Shown in pieces: positions 20,864 to 28,337 of a DNA stretch of 64,000 nucleotides; the stretch's first letter is position 1, and every line of letters begins with the position of its first letter. Location: NCBI GenBank assembly GCA_001464355.1, contig LNEU01000026.1:62001-126000 (forward strand), written 5' to 3'. This DNA comes from Burkholderiales bacterium Ga0077544. GTDB lineage: Bacteria; Pseudomonadota; Gammaproteobacteria; Burkholderiales; Burkholderiaceae_D. The notes beneath the pieces are model-generated. The model was not told the DNA's origin, searched no databases, and saw nothing but the letters and a program-made list of their open reading frames with translations. A program made the translations under genes and the position numbers.

Positions 20864-21018
20864 GTTAAAGAGGCTGCACATGCAAAAACCTCGGAATCAA
20901 AAGCACACGCCAAGAAAGACAAGACAGCAAGAAAAATCCAGTGACCGCCAATGCCGTAAAAGCTGAAGTTAAATCATTGGCCGCAAATAAAAAAACAGGC
21001 ATAGCCTGTCTTTTTATT
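20864..21018 (+). pseudogene. Decayed Ala/Lys-rich gene fragment with its terminator
   Basis: From 20864 one frame reads VKEAAHAKTSESKAHAKKDK and then stops at 20942-20944; a second frame, overlapping the end of the first, continues VTANAVKAEVKSLAANKK. Together they resemble in composition and order the Ala/Lys-rich exported protein encoded at 30101-30457, and each ends in an ACAGG/CCTGT hairpin with a T-run. No signal peptide or start codon is left. It looks like a frameshifted, truncated paralogue, but similarity by composition alone is weak evidence. Confidence 0.5.
20991..21018 (+). terminator. Intrinsic terminator
   Basis: ACAGGC (20995-21000) and GCCTGT (21004-21009) form a six-bp stem with ATA loop, preceded by A5 and followed by CTTTTT. 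It ends the decayed Ala/Lys-rich fragment and can also stop transcripts from the iron operon. Confidence 0.75.
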
Positions 21019-21051
21019 TCTGCTCAAGGCAACTACTGATCTGAGCAATGT

Positions 21052-22749
21052 TTATTGCACACCCAACGCGCGACCATCACTGCGCGGATCGTGTGCACCT
21101 GAAAATACGCCTGTCTTTTGATCTATCACAATCGCCCCCGGATGCCCTGACAGCGGGCTTTGTGCTGCAATGACACTCATCTCATGGCCACGTCTTGCCA
21201 GCTCCTGGAATACCCGCTCTCCTGCATCTTTTTCCAGCTTCAATGAATCACGGCTATCGGAAAAAGTTTTACCCAACAGGAAGCGTGGCTTCGACAATGC
21301 CGTCAAAGGGTCCATGCCGTAATCGATCATGCGCGTCAGTATCGTCGTCAATGTCTGCGGCTGACCATCGGCGCCCTGCGTACCGTACAAGATATGCGGT
21401 TTGTCATTCTTCAGATACATGCCGGGATTGAGTGTATGGAATGGTCGCTTGCCGGCTTGCAAAGCATTCGGATGATCCGGCTTCAGACTGAATGACGCAC
21501 CGCGGTTATGCCACAGGATGCCGGTATCACCTGCCATCACCCCGCTACCCCAATCGAAGTAAACCGTCTGCAGCATGGAAACTGAATTGCCTTGCGCATC
21601 GGTAGCACCGATGTACACCGTATCGCCAGTTTTGAAAACATGCGGCCACGCCAGTGCGTATTCCATTTGAATACTGCCGGCACGCTGATCCAGATTTTCC
21701 TTCGAAAGCAATTTCGCCGATGGCACATTCACGAACTCAGGATCCGCCACATAGTTGTTGCGATCGATGAATGCGCGCTTCACCGCTTCCACCAGCAGAT
21801 GGTAATAATCAGCGCTGCCTTCCGGGATTTTTTTTAGATCGAAGCGATCGAGTATGCCCATGATTTCCAGCGTGGTGATGCCTTGCGTGGGCGGCTGGTT
21901 CGCCAGCAGAACACCATCGCGATAAGCAACACGTAGCGGCGGCTCAATACGTGCTTGCGTCGCTGCCAGATCAGCAGCTGTCAATGGTGAACCTGCGCTC
22001 TTCAATCCTTTGGCGATGCGCTCTGCCAGCTTACCTTCGTAAAAATCCCGGTACCCGCGCACGGCCAGCATCTCCAGCGTGTCGGCCAGTTGCGGTTGCT
22101 TGAATAGCTGACCGACGTCCGGTACCTTGCCATTGATCATGAAGTTTTGTGCAACGCCCGGCAGTTCATTCATTTCCTTCTGGCGGAAATCCATCCAGAA
22201 GCGTTCCGAAGGAGAGACCGGGAATCCATTACGTGCAAAACCGATCGCCGGCTTCAATAATTCCGCCCAGCTCTTGGTGCCTGCGAGTTCATTGCGGCTG
22301 ATGTCGAAAGCCTTGCCCAGGGTATCGACGTTCGCCGCCGTGGTCAGCATCGACTGCGGACCGCGTACTGGAATAGCTCCACTGTATTTGGGCAACACAG
22401 CAGGTGCCTGACCGATACCGGACAAGGTTCTGACCTTGCCGTTGCGATCGCTGATGATCATGAAAGCATCGCCGCCGAATCCGGAAAAATGTGGATAAGT
22501 GACGTTCAAACACGATGCAATTGCAATCGCCGCCTCAAGCGCATTACCACCTGACTTTAATACGTCGAGACCGGCATTGGTTGCCAGTTCGTGCGGACTG
22601 GTTACCATGCCCTTGCTGGATGTTGCCAGCATATTTTTCGACTTTCCATCCAGTGCCATCGACAATGGCGTCATGCTGCCGAGTGCCATCGCACCCGAGG
22701 CAGATAGAAAATCTCTTCTGTTCATATTGGGACAAAATTTATTCTTCAT
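21052..22749 (-). CDS. Exported gamma-glutamyltransferase-family protein
   Basis: N-terminal-nucleophile hydrolase of 565 residues, made as a precursor that cuts itself before a Thr. The nucleophile region is GDTVYIGATDAQGNSVSM, and other family parts include HFSGFGGDAFMI and GTQGADGQPQTLTTILTRM. The N-terminus has a twin-arginine-like signal (NRRDFLSASGAMALGS), so it likely acts in the periplasm. The ATG at 22749 has a GGAA six bases before it; ATG 22725 would start right at MNRRDFL. It is the last gene of a minus-strand run with an amidohydrolase and a second transferase. The substrate is unknown; gamma-glutamyl amides are the family norm. Confidence 0.87.
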   Translation of the reverse strand: MKNKFCPNMNRRDFLSASGAMALGSMTPLSMALDGKSKNMLATSSKGMVTSPHELATNAGLDVLKSGGNALEAAIAIASCLNVTYPHFSGFGGDAFMIISDRNGKVRTLSGIGQAPAVLPKYSGAIPVRGPQSMLTTAANVDTLGKAFDISRNELAGTKSWAELLKPAIGFARNGFPVSPSERFWMDFRQKEMNELPGVAQNFMINGKVPDVGQLFKQPQLADTLEMLAVRGYRDFYEGKLAERIAKGLKSAGSPLTAADLAATQARIEPPLRVAYRDGVLLANQPPTQGITTLEIMGILDRFDLKKIPEGSADYYHLLVEAVKRAFIDRNNYVADPEFVNVPSAKLLSKENLDQRAGSIQMEYALAWPHVFKTGDTVYIGATDAQGNSVSMLQTVYFDWGSGVMAGDTGILWHNRGASFSLKPDHPNALQAGKRPFHTLNPGMYLKNDKPHILYGTQGADGQPQTLTTILTRMIDYGMDPLTALSKPRFLLGKTFSDSRDSLKLEKDAGERVFQELARRGHEMSVIAAQSPLSGHPGAIVIDQKTGVFSGAHDPRSDGRALGVQ

Positions 22750-22839
22750 ATGTGTTCCGTATCAAATGATAAAGCTCCGCCACGCGCGGTATTGGCTGTG
22801 CGGGTGATCACAAGACATTTCATATTGGCAGTAAGGGAA

Positions 22840-22867
22840 CCGCCATCAAACTCAGGCTTGATGGCGG
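22840..22867 (-). other. Perfect 10-bp hairpin between DUF1097 gene and exported transferase gene
   Basis: CCGCCATCAA (22840-22849) pairs with TTGATGGCGG (22858-22867) across eight bases. On the minus strand it follows the DUF1097 stop and is followed by TTCCCTT, a poor T-run. It may be an attenuator, a processing site or a weak terminator that sets the level of the last gene. Confidence 0.55.
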
Positions 22868-22876
22868 CCGTAGTCT

Positions 22877-23428
22877 TTAGACTTTATGCTGGGCGTGACC
22901 ATGCGTCGCAGATTTTGGGAAAGTATTTTCCAGCGGCACGTGGCGATGTGAAAAATTAGCGGTGATCCATGCATAGACCGGACCGATTGCATTCATGATG
23001 ATCACGATATACAACGCAGAGAAAGGATCTTTTGCGACCGGGCCAAAGCCGCCGAACATCGTGGCAAAGAAGGATGCGAATCCGAAGAACATGCCCGGGA
23101 TAAAACTGAACATCGGTATCCGTGCAAACAACATCATGCCGGCATTCAAACAGAACAGAATCACCATCTCGGCAATGACGAGCGTGCTGCCGGAAAAATT
23201 CTTGGATGCGATACCGAAGCCGGTGACGACCAGGAAGCCGGCAATCGATCCGATCGGCAATGCCGGCCAGATGCGCTTAAGGTTGGCTGGCGTCGGCCCA
23301 CCCATTGCAAATGTCCCTGCCCAGCTGATGAAGATTGCCCAGACTGGCAAATGCCAAGGCAATTGCACCATCAAAACGGTAGTGACGGCGAGTAGTGATG
23401 CAACAACTTCGTGTGGTGGCTTTTTCAT
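22877..23428 (-). CDS. DUF1097 family inner-membrane protein
   Basis: A 183-residue protein with about five or six hydrophobic helices (FISWAGTFAMGG, SIAGFLVVTGFGIA, MFFGFASFFATMFGG) and a His-rich C-terminal tail (HRHVP, HGHAQH). The pattern fits DUF1097, a family of unknown function with channel- or permease-like topology. The ATG follows AGGAGACAAGC, a good ribosome site. Its place between an amidohydrolase and gamma-glutamyltransferases suggests uptake of their substrate or product; this is inference from neighbours only. Confidence 0.7.
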   Translation of the reverse strand: MKKPPHEVVASLLAVTTVLMVQLPWHLPVWAIFISWAGTFAMGGPTPANLKRIWPALPIGSIAGFLVVTGFGIASKNFSGSTLVIAEMVILFCLNAGMMLFARIPMFSFIPGMFFGFASFFATMFGGFGPVAKDPFSALYIVIIMNAIGPVYAWITANFSHRHVPLENTFPKSATHGHAQHKV

Positions 23429-23494
23429 GCTTGTCTCCTGCTTGTTTATAGAATGTTTATGTAATGTGATTGCTGTAACTTGTTGCTGTCATTC

Positions 23495-24820
23495 TTATTT
23501 CGCTGCTGCCGCTGCCGGTGTTTTCACCGCATGCAGATGGTCCGCGTGATCATGCTGCCCGCAACAGCCATTGCGATGTATCTTGCATTTATGTTCGGTG
23601 ACCACGGTTATCTTTCCGCGTTTAATCACCCATGAACGTGCAGGAATATCGAGCAAGGCATCGGCGACCTGATACGTATCCAGAATCACCAGATCGGCTT
23701 GCTTGCCAACTGCGATGCCGTAGTTATCGCCTATGCCGATGGAACGCGCCGCGTTAATGGTTCCCATATCCAGCACTGCCGCCTGATGAACCGGTGTACC
23801 AAATGAGATCGCGTGCGCCAGCATATTGCCTATGACCAGCATGTCGGCCTTGCCAAAAGGCGTGAATGCATTGCGAATATTGTTGGATGAGTACGCGACG
23901 TTCACACCTGCTTCGTACAACGAGCGCACCGGCGTCAAACCGCGTCTGCGATTTTTCGTATCGTTGCGTCCGCCCAGATACAGATCGGTGGCAGGCAAGG
24001 TCACGATGCTGATATCGGCTTGCTGCAGCAGATCGATAATCGGCTTCAGCTCTTCCGGTTCCAGCGAGCCAAGACTGGTCACGTGGCCCAGCGAAACACG
24101 GCCTGCATAACCAGTCTCTATGGTTTTTTGCGCGATATAAGCGGTCGATGCAAAACGCTGGTCTTTCGCGTCGTCCGAAAAATCGGCGTGCATATCGATG
24201 GGCGCATCGTACTTTTGCGCCATCTCGAATACGGTGTCGATATGACGCTTGGTGTCATCCCAGGTCAATTCGTTATACGGGCAACCGCCGATCACATCCG
24301 CGCCCATGCCCATCGCCTGCTCCATCAATTCGGTGGTGCCCGGAGATTTGATGATGCCTTCCTGCGGGAATGCGACGATCTGGATGTCGAGCAAATCCTT
24401 GTACTCATCCTGCAATTCAAGTAGCGTTTCGACACCGATCAAACCCTGAATCAGATCCACATCCGGATGCGCACGAACCGCAACAGTTCCGTTCATCACT
24501 GCCATATCGAGTACCTGGCGCGAACGCTCAAGTACATCTTTACGCTCCTGCTTGCCTTTCAGGATGCCGGTGACGCGTATCGCTTCTTCCAGCGTGCCAA
24601 ACACAGGCGGCATGCGTCTGTGCAGGAATGCTTTTTCCAGATGCAAATGCGGCTCTACCATGCCGGGAATAACAGCACGTCCTTCTGCATCGATTGCATC
24701 CGTCGCTGAGGCATCTATACCTTCTTCTATCGCGACGATCTTGCCGTTCTTGATACCAATGTCCATCAGTGGTTTGTCATCCCACACGCGAACATTGTGT
24801 ATTAACAGGTCCATCTCCAT
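23495..24820 (-). CDS. Cytosine-deaminase-like amidohydrolase with Cys/His-rich tail
   Basis: TIM-barrel amidohydrolase of 441 residues. The first metal site is HLH at about residues 58-60 (MVEPHLHLEKAF), with further His in DMHADFSDD and LGHVTSLG. Where cytosine deaminase has its catalytic Asp, this protein reads AYSSNNIRNAFTPFG, so Asn may replace it. Residues about 405-441 form a tail with three Cys and six His ending in an Ala run, unusual for the family. The ribosome site AGAGGAG lies six bases before ATG 24820; an ATG at 24826 overlaps that spacing. Neighbours are two gamma-glutamyltransferases. The substrate is probably a cyclic amide or amine, unidentified. Confidence 0.82.
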   Translation of the reverse strand: MEMDLLIHNVRVWDDKPLMDIGIKNGKIVAIEEGIDASATDAIDAEGRAVIPGMVEPHLHLEKAFLHRRMPPVFGTLEEAIRVTGILKGKQERKDVLERSRQVLDMAVMNGTVAVRAHPDVDLIQGLIGVETLLELQDEYKDLLDIQIVAFPQEGIIKSPGTTELMEQAMGMGADVIGGCPYNELTWDDTKRHIDTVFEMAQKYDAPIDMHADFSDDAKDQRFASTAYIAQKTIETGYAGRVSLGHVTSLGSLEPEELKPIIDLLQQADISIVTLPATDLYLGGRNDTKNRRRGLTPVRSLYEAGVNVAYSSNNIRNAFTPFGKADMLVIGNMLAHAISFGTPVHQAAVLDMGTINAARSIGIGDNYGIAVGKQADLVILDTYQVADALLDIPARSWVIKRGKITVVTEHKCKIHRNGCCGQHDHADHLHAVKTPAAAAAK

Positions 24821-24857
24821 AACCATCTCCTCTGGATGTAAAAGCTAAAACCAACAA

Positions 24858-26450
24858 CTAAAAACCGAGTGCAATCCCCTCGCCGCGTGGATCAGCGCCA
24901 CCTTCAAAAAACTCTGACCACGGCCCTGGCAAACGAACTGCCTGTGCAGTGCCCATACGCGGGAACGGCCACTGCGCCGCTTCCACCGGATGCCCTTGTT
25001 CCTGCAATGCCTCGAAGGCCGCGGCTGGCGCGGCAGACTCGAGCAACAACTTGTTCGAGGTATCACCCCATGTACGCCCGTACAACACGCGTGGCGCATC
25101 GATCGCCTGTTGTACGTTCAAGCCGAAATCGACGACACGCGTGACGACTGAAGTCTGAGTCTGCGGCTGCACTTCGCCACCTTGCGTGCCATACACCATG
25201 TATGGCTTGCCATCCTTGAACAACATGCCGGACATCAGCGTCGATGCGCTTTGCTTGCCTGCCTTCAATACGTTCGGGTGATCTGCCTGTAGCGAGAAGA
25301 AACTTCCGCGATTCTGTAACAAGACACCGGATGTCGGGTCGGTCACGCAAGAACCAAAATCGAAGTACAAGCTTTGCACCAAGCCAACTGCATTACCGTA
25401 TTTATCGGCGATGCTGATGAAGGTGGTATCGCTACCGCCTGGGCGATTTTCATGTGACCGTTTGGTATCGGCCAGCCACTCTGCGCGTTCGGCATTTGCC
25501 AACTTGGGATCAAGTAACTCTTCAATCGGAATATCGGAAAAATCAGGATCGGTCAGATATTGATCGCGTTTATTGAAAGCCCATTTGATCGCCTGGATCA
25601 TCGCGTTGTAATACTCGGGCGAATTCTCATCCAAACCGCTGAGATCAATGCCGTTCAAGAAATTCAAAATCATCAAGCCGGCTATTCCTTGCGATGGCGG
25701 CGGCACTTGATACGCTTGAAAGCCGCGATACGTTGTCGAGATCGGCTCCACCCACTTGGCGTGATATTGATGGAAATCGTCTACCGTCAGCAAGCCACCC
25801 TGACTCTTCAGATATTTCACGATGGAATGCGCGGTGCGCTCGTAGAAATGACGTGTGCCGTTTTTCGCGATGCCGTCCAGCGTGTCTGCCAAGGCAGCTT
25901 GCTGCAGGCGCTCGCCAGGCTGATAGGCGTGTCCGTTTTTCAGAAAAATTCCAGCCGAGCCGGGATCTTTGCGAAACACTTCTGCATCGTCCGCGATCCA
26001 GCGACTGATATCCTGAGTCACAGGCACCCCGGCTCGCGCATAACGAATAGCCGGTTCCAGCAAACGGGATAAAGGCAGCGTGCCGAAACGTGCATGAGCA
26101 AGACCCCAGCTATCCACTGCGCCAGGCACCGTGATCGCAGCACGTGGGCCGCGATGCGGGATCGCATCCAGACCTTGATAATCATTGAGGGAAATATTTT
26201 TACCGCAAGTGCCGCTGCCGTTCAGGGAAGTCAGCGTATTCGATTTGGCATCGTGGATCATCCAGAATGCATCGCCGCCTATGCCTATCATGTGCGGCAG
26301 CACGACGCTCAAAGTGGCTGCTGCGCATATCGCTGCATCGACGGCAGTGCCGCCTTCTTTCAACACGTCCAGCGCTGCGCCGGTCGCCAGATAATGCGCG
26401 GTGGCGACCATGCCATTTTCGGCATAACTGACTGGGCGGGTGGTTCTCAT
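24858..26450 (-). CDS. Cytoplasmic gamma-glutamyltransferase-family protein
   Basis: Second Ntn-hydrolase of the region, 530 residues from ATG 26450. The autocatalytic Thr lies in GGSDTTFISIADKYGNAVG; MIGIGGDAFWMI and GTQGGEVQPQTQTSVVTR match its paralogue downstream. Unlike that paralogue it has no signal peptide, so it should work in the cytosol. TGGAGAA precedes tandem ATGs at 26453 and 26450, and the second has better spacing; an earlier ATG at 26474 is in frame. It is the first enzyme gene after the response regulator, with an inverted repeat in the gap. It may hydrolyse an intracellular gamma-glutamylated intermediate. Confidence 0.87.
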   Translation of the reverse strand: MRTTRPVSYAENGMVATAHYLATGAALDVLKEGGTAVDAAICAAATLSVVLPHMIGIGGDAFWMIHDAKSNTLTSLNGSGTCGKNISLNDYQGLDAIPHRGPRAAITVPGAVDSWGLAHARFGTLPLSRLLEPAIRYARAGVPVTQDISRWIADDAEVFRKDPGSAGIFLKNGHAYQPGERLQQAALADTLDGIAKNGTRHFYERTAHSIVKYLKSQGGLLTVDDFHQYHAKWVEPISTTYRGFQAYQVPPPSQGIAGLMILNFLNGIDLSGLDENSPEYYNAMIQAIKWAFNKRDQYLTDPDFSDIPIEELLDPKLANAERAEWLADTKRSHENRPGGSDTTFISIADKYGNAVGLVQSLYFDFGSCVTDPTSGVLLQNRGSFFSLQADHPNVLKAGKQSASTLMSGMLFKDGKPYMVYGTQGGEVQPQTQTSVVTRVVDFGLNVQQAIDAPRVLYGRTWGDTSNKLLLESAAPAAAFEALQEQGHPVEAAQWPFPRMGTAQAVRLPGPWSEFFEGGADPRGEGIALGF

Positions 26451-26528
26451 CATTTCTCCAGGAATCGGGTTCATGGAAGATGAGCATAGGCAGGTTTGGC
26501 TCAGGCGGGAATCGGGATTGCCTGATTC

Positions 26529-26552
26529 GCATCTAGGGATTTTCCTAGATGC
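26529..26552 (-). promoter_or_regulatory. Inverted repeat, possible response-regulator operator
   Basis: GCATCTAGG (26529-26537) and CCTAGATGC (26544-26552) are perfect complements around six bases. No T-run follows on the minus strand, so it is not a typical terminator. It lies about 80-100 bases upstream of the cytoplasmic transferase start and just after the response-regulator gene, a position that suits an activator site. Confidence 0.5.
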
Positions 26553-26579
26553 CGGATATTGTCGGCACAGCTCACAAGA

Positions 26580-27224
26580 TCAATCGTAACCCTCATTGAT
26601 CAAGCCGTGTTTCATCGCGTAGTACACGAGATTGGCGGTGGTCGACGCCTCCATCTTTTGCAGCACCGCTGCCTTGTGCGTACTGATGGTTTTGTTGCTA
26701 AGAGACAGGATATTGGCGATATCGTTGACTGAGTGGCCTTCGACCAGCATGTTGAAAATCTGAAACTCGCGTGCGGTCAGCTTGGTATGCGGCAGCTCTG
26801 TTTCCGGCTTGTGCATCTGCTTGATCAGCTTGTCCGCAATCCCCGGCGACACGAAGGTGCCGCCCTCCGCCACCTTGCGTATGCCATCTATCAACTGGCT
26901 GGATGCAGTGTTCTTCGTGATGTAGCCGGACGCACCGGCGCGCATCGCTTGCACCGCATACTGGCTTTCCTGATGCATGCTCAAGACGAGTATCGGCAGC
27001 TCCGGTTTGACCGCTGTAATTTGCTGGATCAATGCAATACCGCTCTTGCCCGGCATCGACATATCCAGCACCAGCACATCGACTTTCAATGTCCGTATTT
27101 TTTGCAGCACTTCTTCGCCATCGCCTGCTTCTCCGGCGACTTCCATATTCGGGACGAAGGAAATGATCTGCTTCAAGCCGTCACGGATAATCGCGTGGTC
27201 ATCGGCGATCAATACCTGAATCAT
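26580..27224 (-). CDS. NarL/FixJ-type response regulator
   Basis: A 214-residue two-component regulator. The receiver domain has the acidic pair DD at residues 8-9, phospho-acceptor Asp54 in LVLDMSMPG, and a conserved Lys in YITKNTASS. The C-terminal LuxR-type HTH runs about residues 145-205 (LTAREFQIFNMLVEGHSVND, then NKTISTHKAAVLQKM). Its start overlaps the kinase stop by four bases (ATGA), so the two are translationally coupled. The enzyme genes lie immediately downstream on the same strand, and the inverted repeat between them may be its target. Confidence 0.94.
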   Translation of the reverse strand: MIQVLIADDHAIIRDGLKQIISFVPNMEVAGEAGDGEEVLQKIRTLKVDVLVLDMSMPGKSGIALIQQITAVKPELPILVLSMHQESQYAVQAMRAGASGYITKNTASSQLIDGIRKVAEGGTFVSPGIADKLIKQMHKPETELPHTKLTAREFQIFNMLVEGHSVNDIANILSLSNKTISTHKAAVLQKMEASTTANLVYYAMKHGLINEGYD

Positions 27225-28327
27225 TTTTGTTCTCCCGGCAATGCTGGTTTTACTTCAACTGCCATAGATGCTTTGTGTGCCTTGGGTATCCGTACTTCTA
27301 TGCTGGTACCGGCCCCGGCCCGACTCTGAATCTTCAATTTCCCACCCAGCATGATGGCCCGCTCACGCATACCGACCAGACCCAAACCGTTTTCGCGCGA
27401 ACCACGTTTCAGGTTCATTCCCACGGTCATTCCCTGTCCATTATCGGTAATTTTCAGCGTGATGAAATCCTTGGTTTCCTTCAACTCCACCACCACCAAG
27501 GTCGCGTGACTGTGGCGACTGACGTTGGTCAATGCTTCCTGCACGATACGAAAGATCGCAGTACTGATATCGCGAGTAAACGCCAGCGTCGATGTCGGCA
27601 AGATTAATTCATATACGACCTTGCTACGCTCGGAAAAAGATTCCAATAACCAGTCTATCGCCGATGGCAAACCCAGTTCATCCAGAATGGTAGGCCGCAA
27701 ATCGGCAGCGATGCGCTGCACGGATTCGACAGTCGAGTCGGCGATTTGTTTGAGTCCTTGCAGATTATTCAGCCAGTCCGCATCTTGCAGCTTGCGCTGT
27801 GTTTCCAGCACATCAAGACCGATCCGAATAGCAGTCAGCGATTGGCCCAGTTCGTCATGCAATTCGCGTGAAATGCGCGTGCGTTCTTCTTCACGTACCG
27901 ATTGCAGATACGCAGACAACTCGCGCAATTGCGTGCGCGACTCCAGCAACTCCTGCTCAGCCAGCTTGCGGTCGGTGATATCGCGCGAAATGCCGGTGGT
28001 GCCAATTACCTCACCATCTTCATTGCGTATCGGCGTCTTGATCGTGTCGTACCAACGCAGTGAACCATCTTCTGCATGCCGCTGTTCTTCATAACGCAGC
28101 CGCTCGCCCCGCTCCATCACGCGCCTATCAGTATCGATATACTCGCGCCCCCATTCCCGCGGCCAGACATCGGCCGGAGTCTTGCCTATGATCTTACTTT
28201 CAGGAAGCCGACAGGCGGCGATGAACGCGTCGTTGACCAGAATGTAGCGCGAATCGCTATCCTTCAACCATGCCTGATCGGGGATGTTGTTAAGGATCGC
28301 TTTCTGCAATTCATCGTCCTTACTCAT
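27221..28327 (-). CDS. Cytoplasmic PAS sensor histidine kinase (HisKA_3 type)
   Basis: A 368-residue kinase without membrane helices. PAS plus PAC occupy about residues 8-125 (AWLKDSDSRYILVNDAFI, GTTGISRDITDRKLAEQ), then a coiled coil, the HisKA_3 dimerisation segment with phospho-acceptor His157 in RISRELHDELGQ, and a HATPase domain (IVQEALTNVSRHSHA, ITDNGQGM, GLGLVGMRERA). It senses an internal signal, perhaps a substrate of the downstream enzymes. It starts ten bases after the patatin-like gene stop and overlaps the response-regulator gene by four bases. Confidence 0.94.
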   Translation of the reverse strand: MSKDDELQKAILNNIPDQAWLKDSDSRYILVNDAFIAACRLPESKIIGKTPADVWPREWGREYIDTDRRVMERGERLRYEEQRHAEDGSLRWYDTIKTPIRNEDGEVIGTTGISRDITDRKLAEQELLESRTQLRELSAYLQSVREEERTRISRELHDELGQSLTAIRIGLDVLETQRKLQDADWLNNLQGLKQIADSTVESVQRIAADLRPTILDELGLPSAIDWLLESFSERSKVVYELILPTSTLAFTRDISTAIFRIVQEALTNVSRHSHATLVVVELKETKDFITLKITDNGQGMTVGMNLKRGSRENGLGLVGMRERAIMLGGKLKIQSRAGAGTSIEVRIPKAHKASMAVEVKPALPGEQK

Positions 28328-28337
28328 GGCTTGCTTT

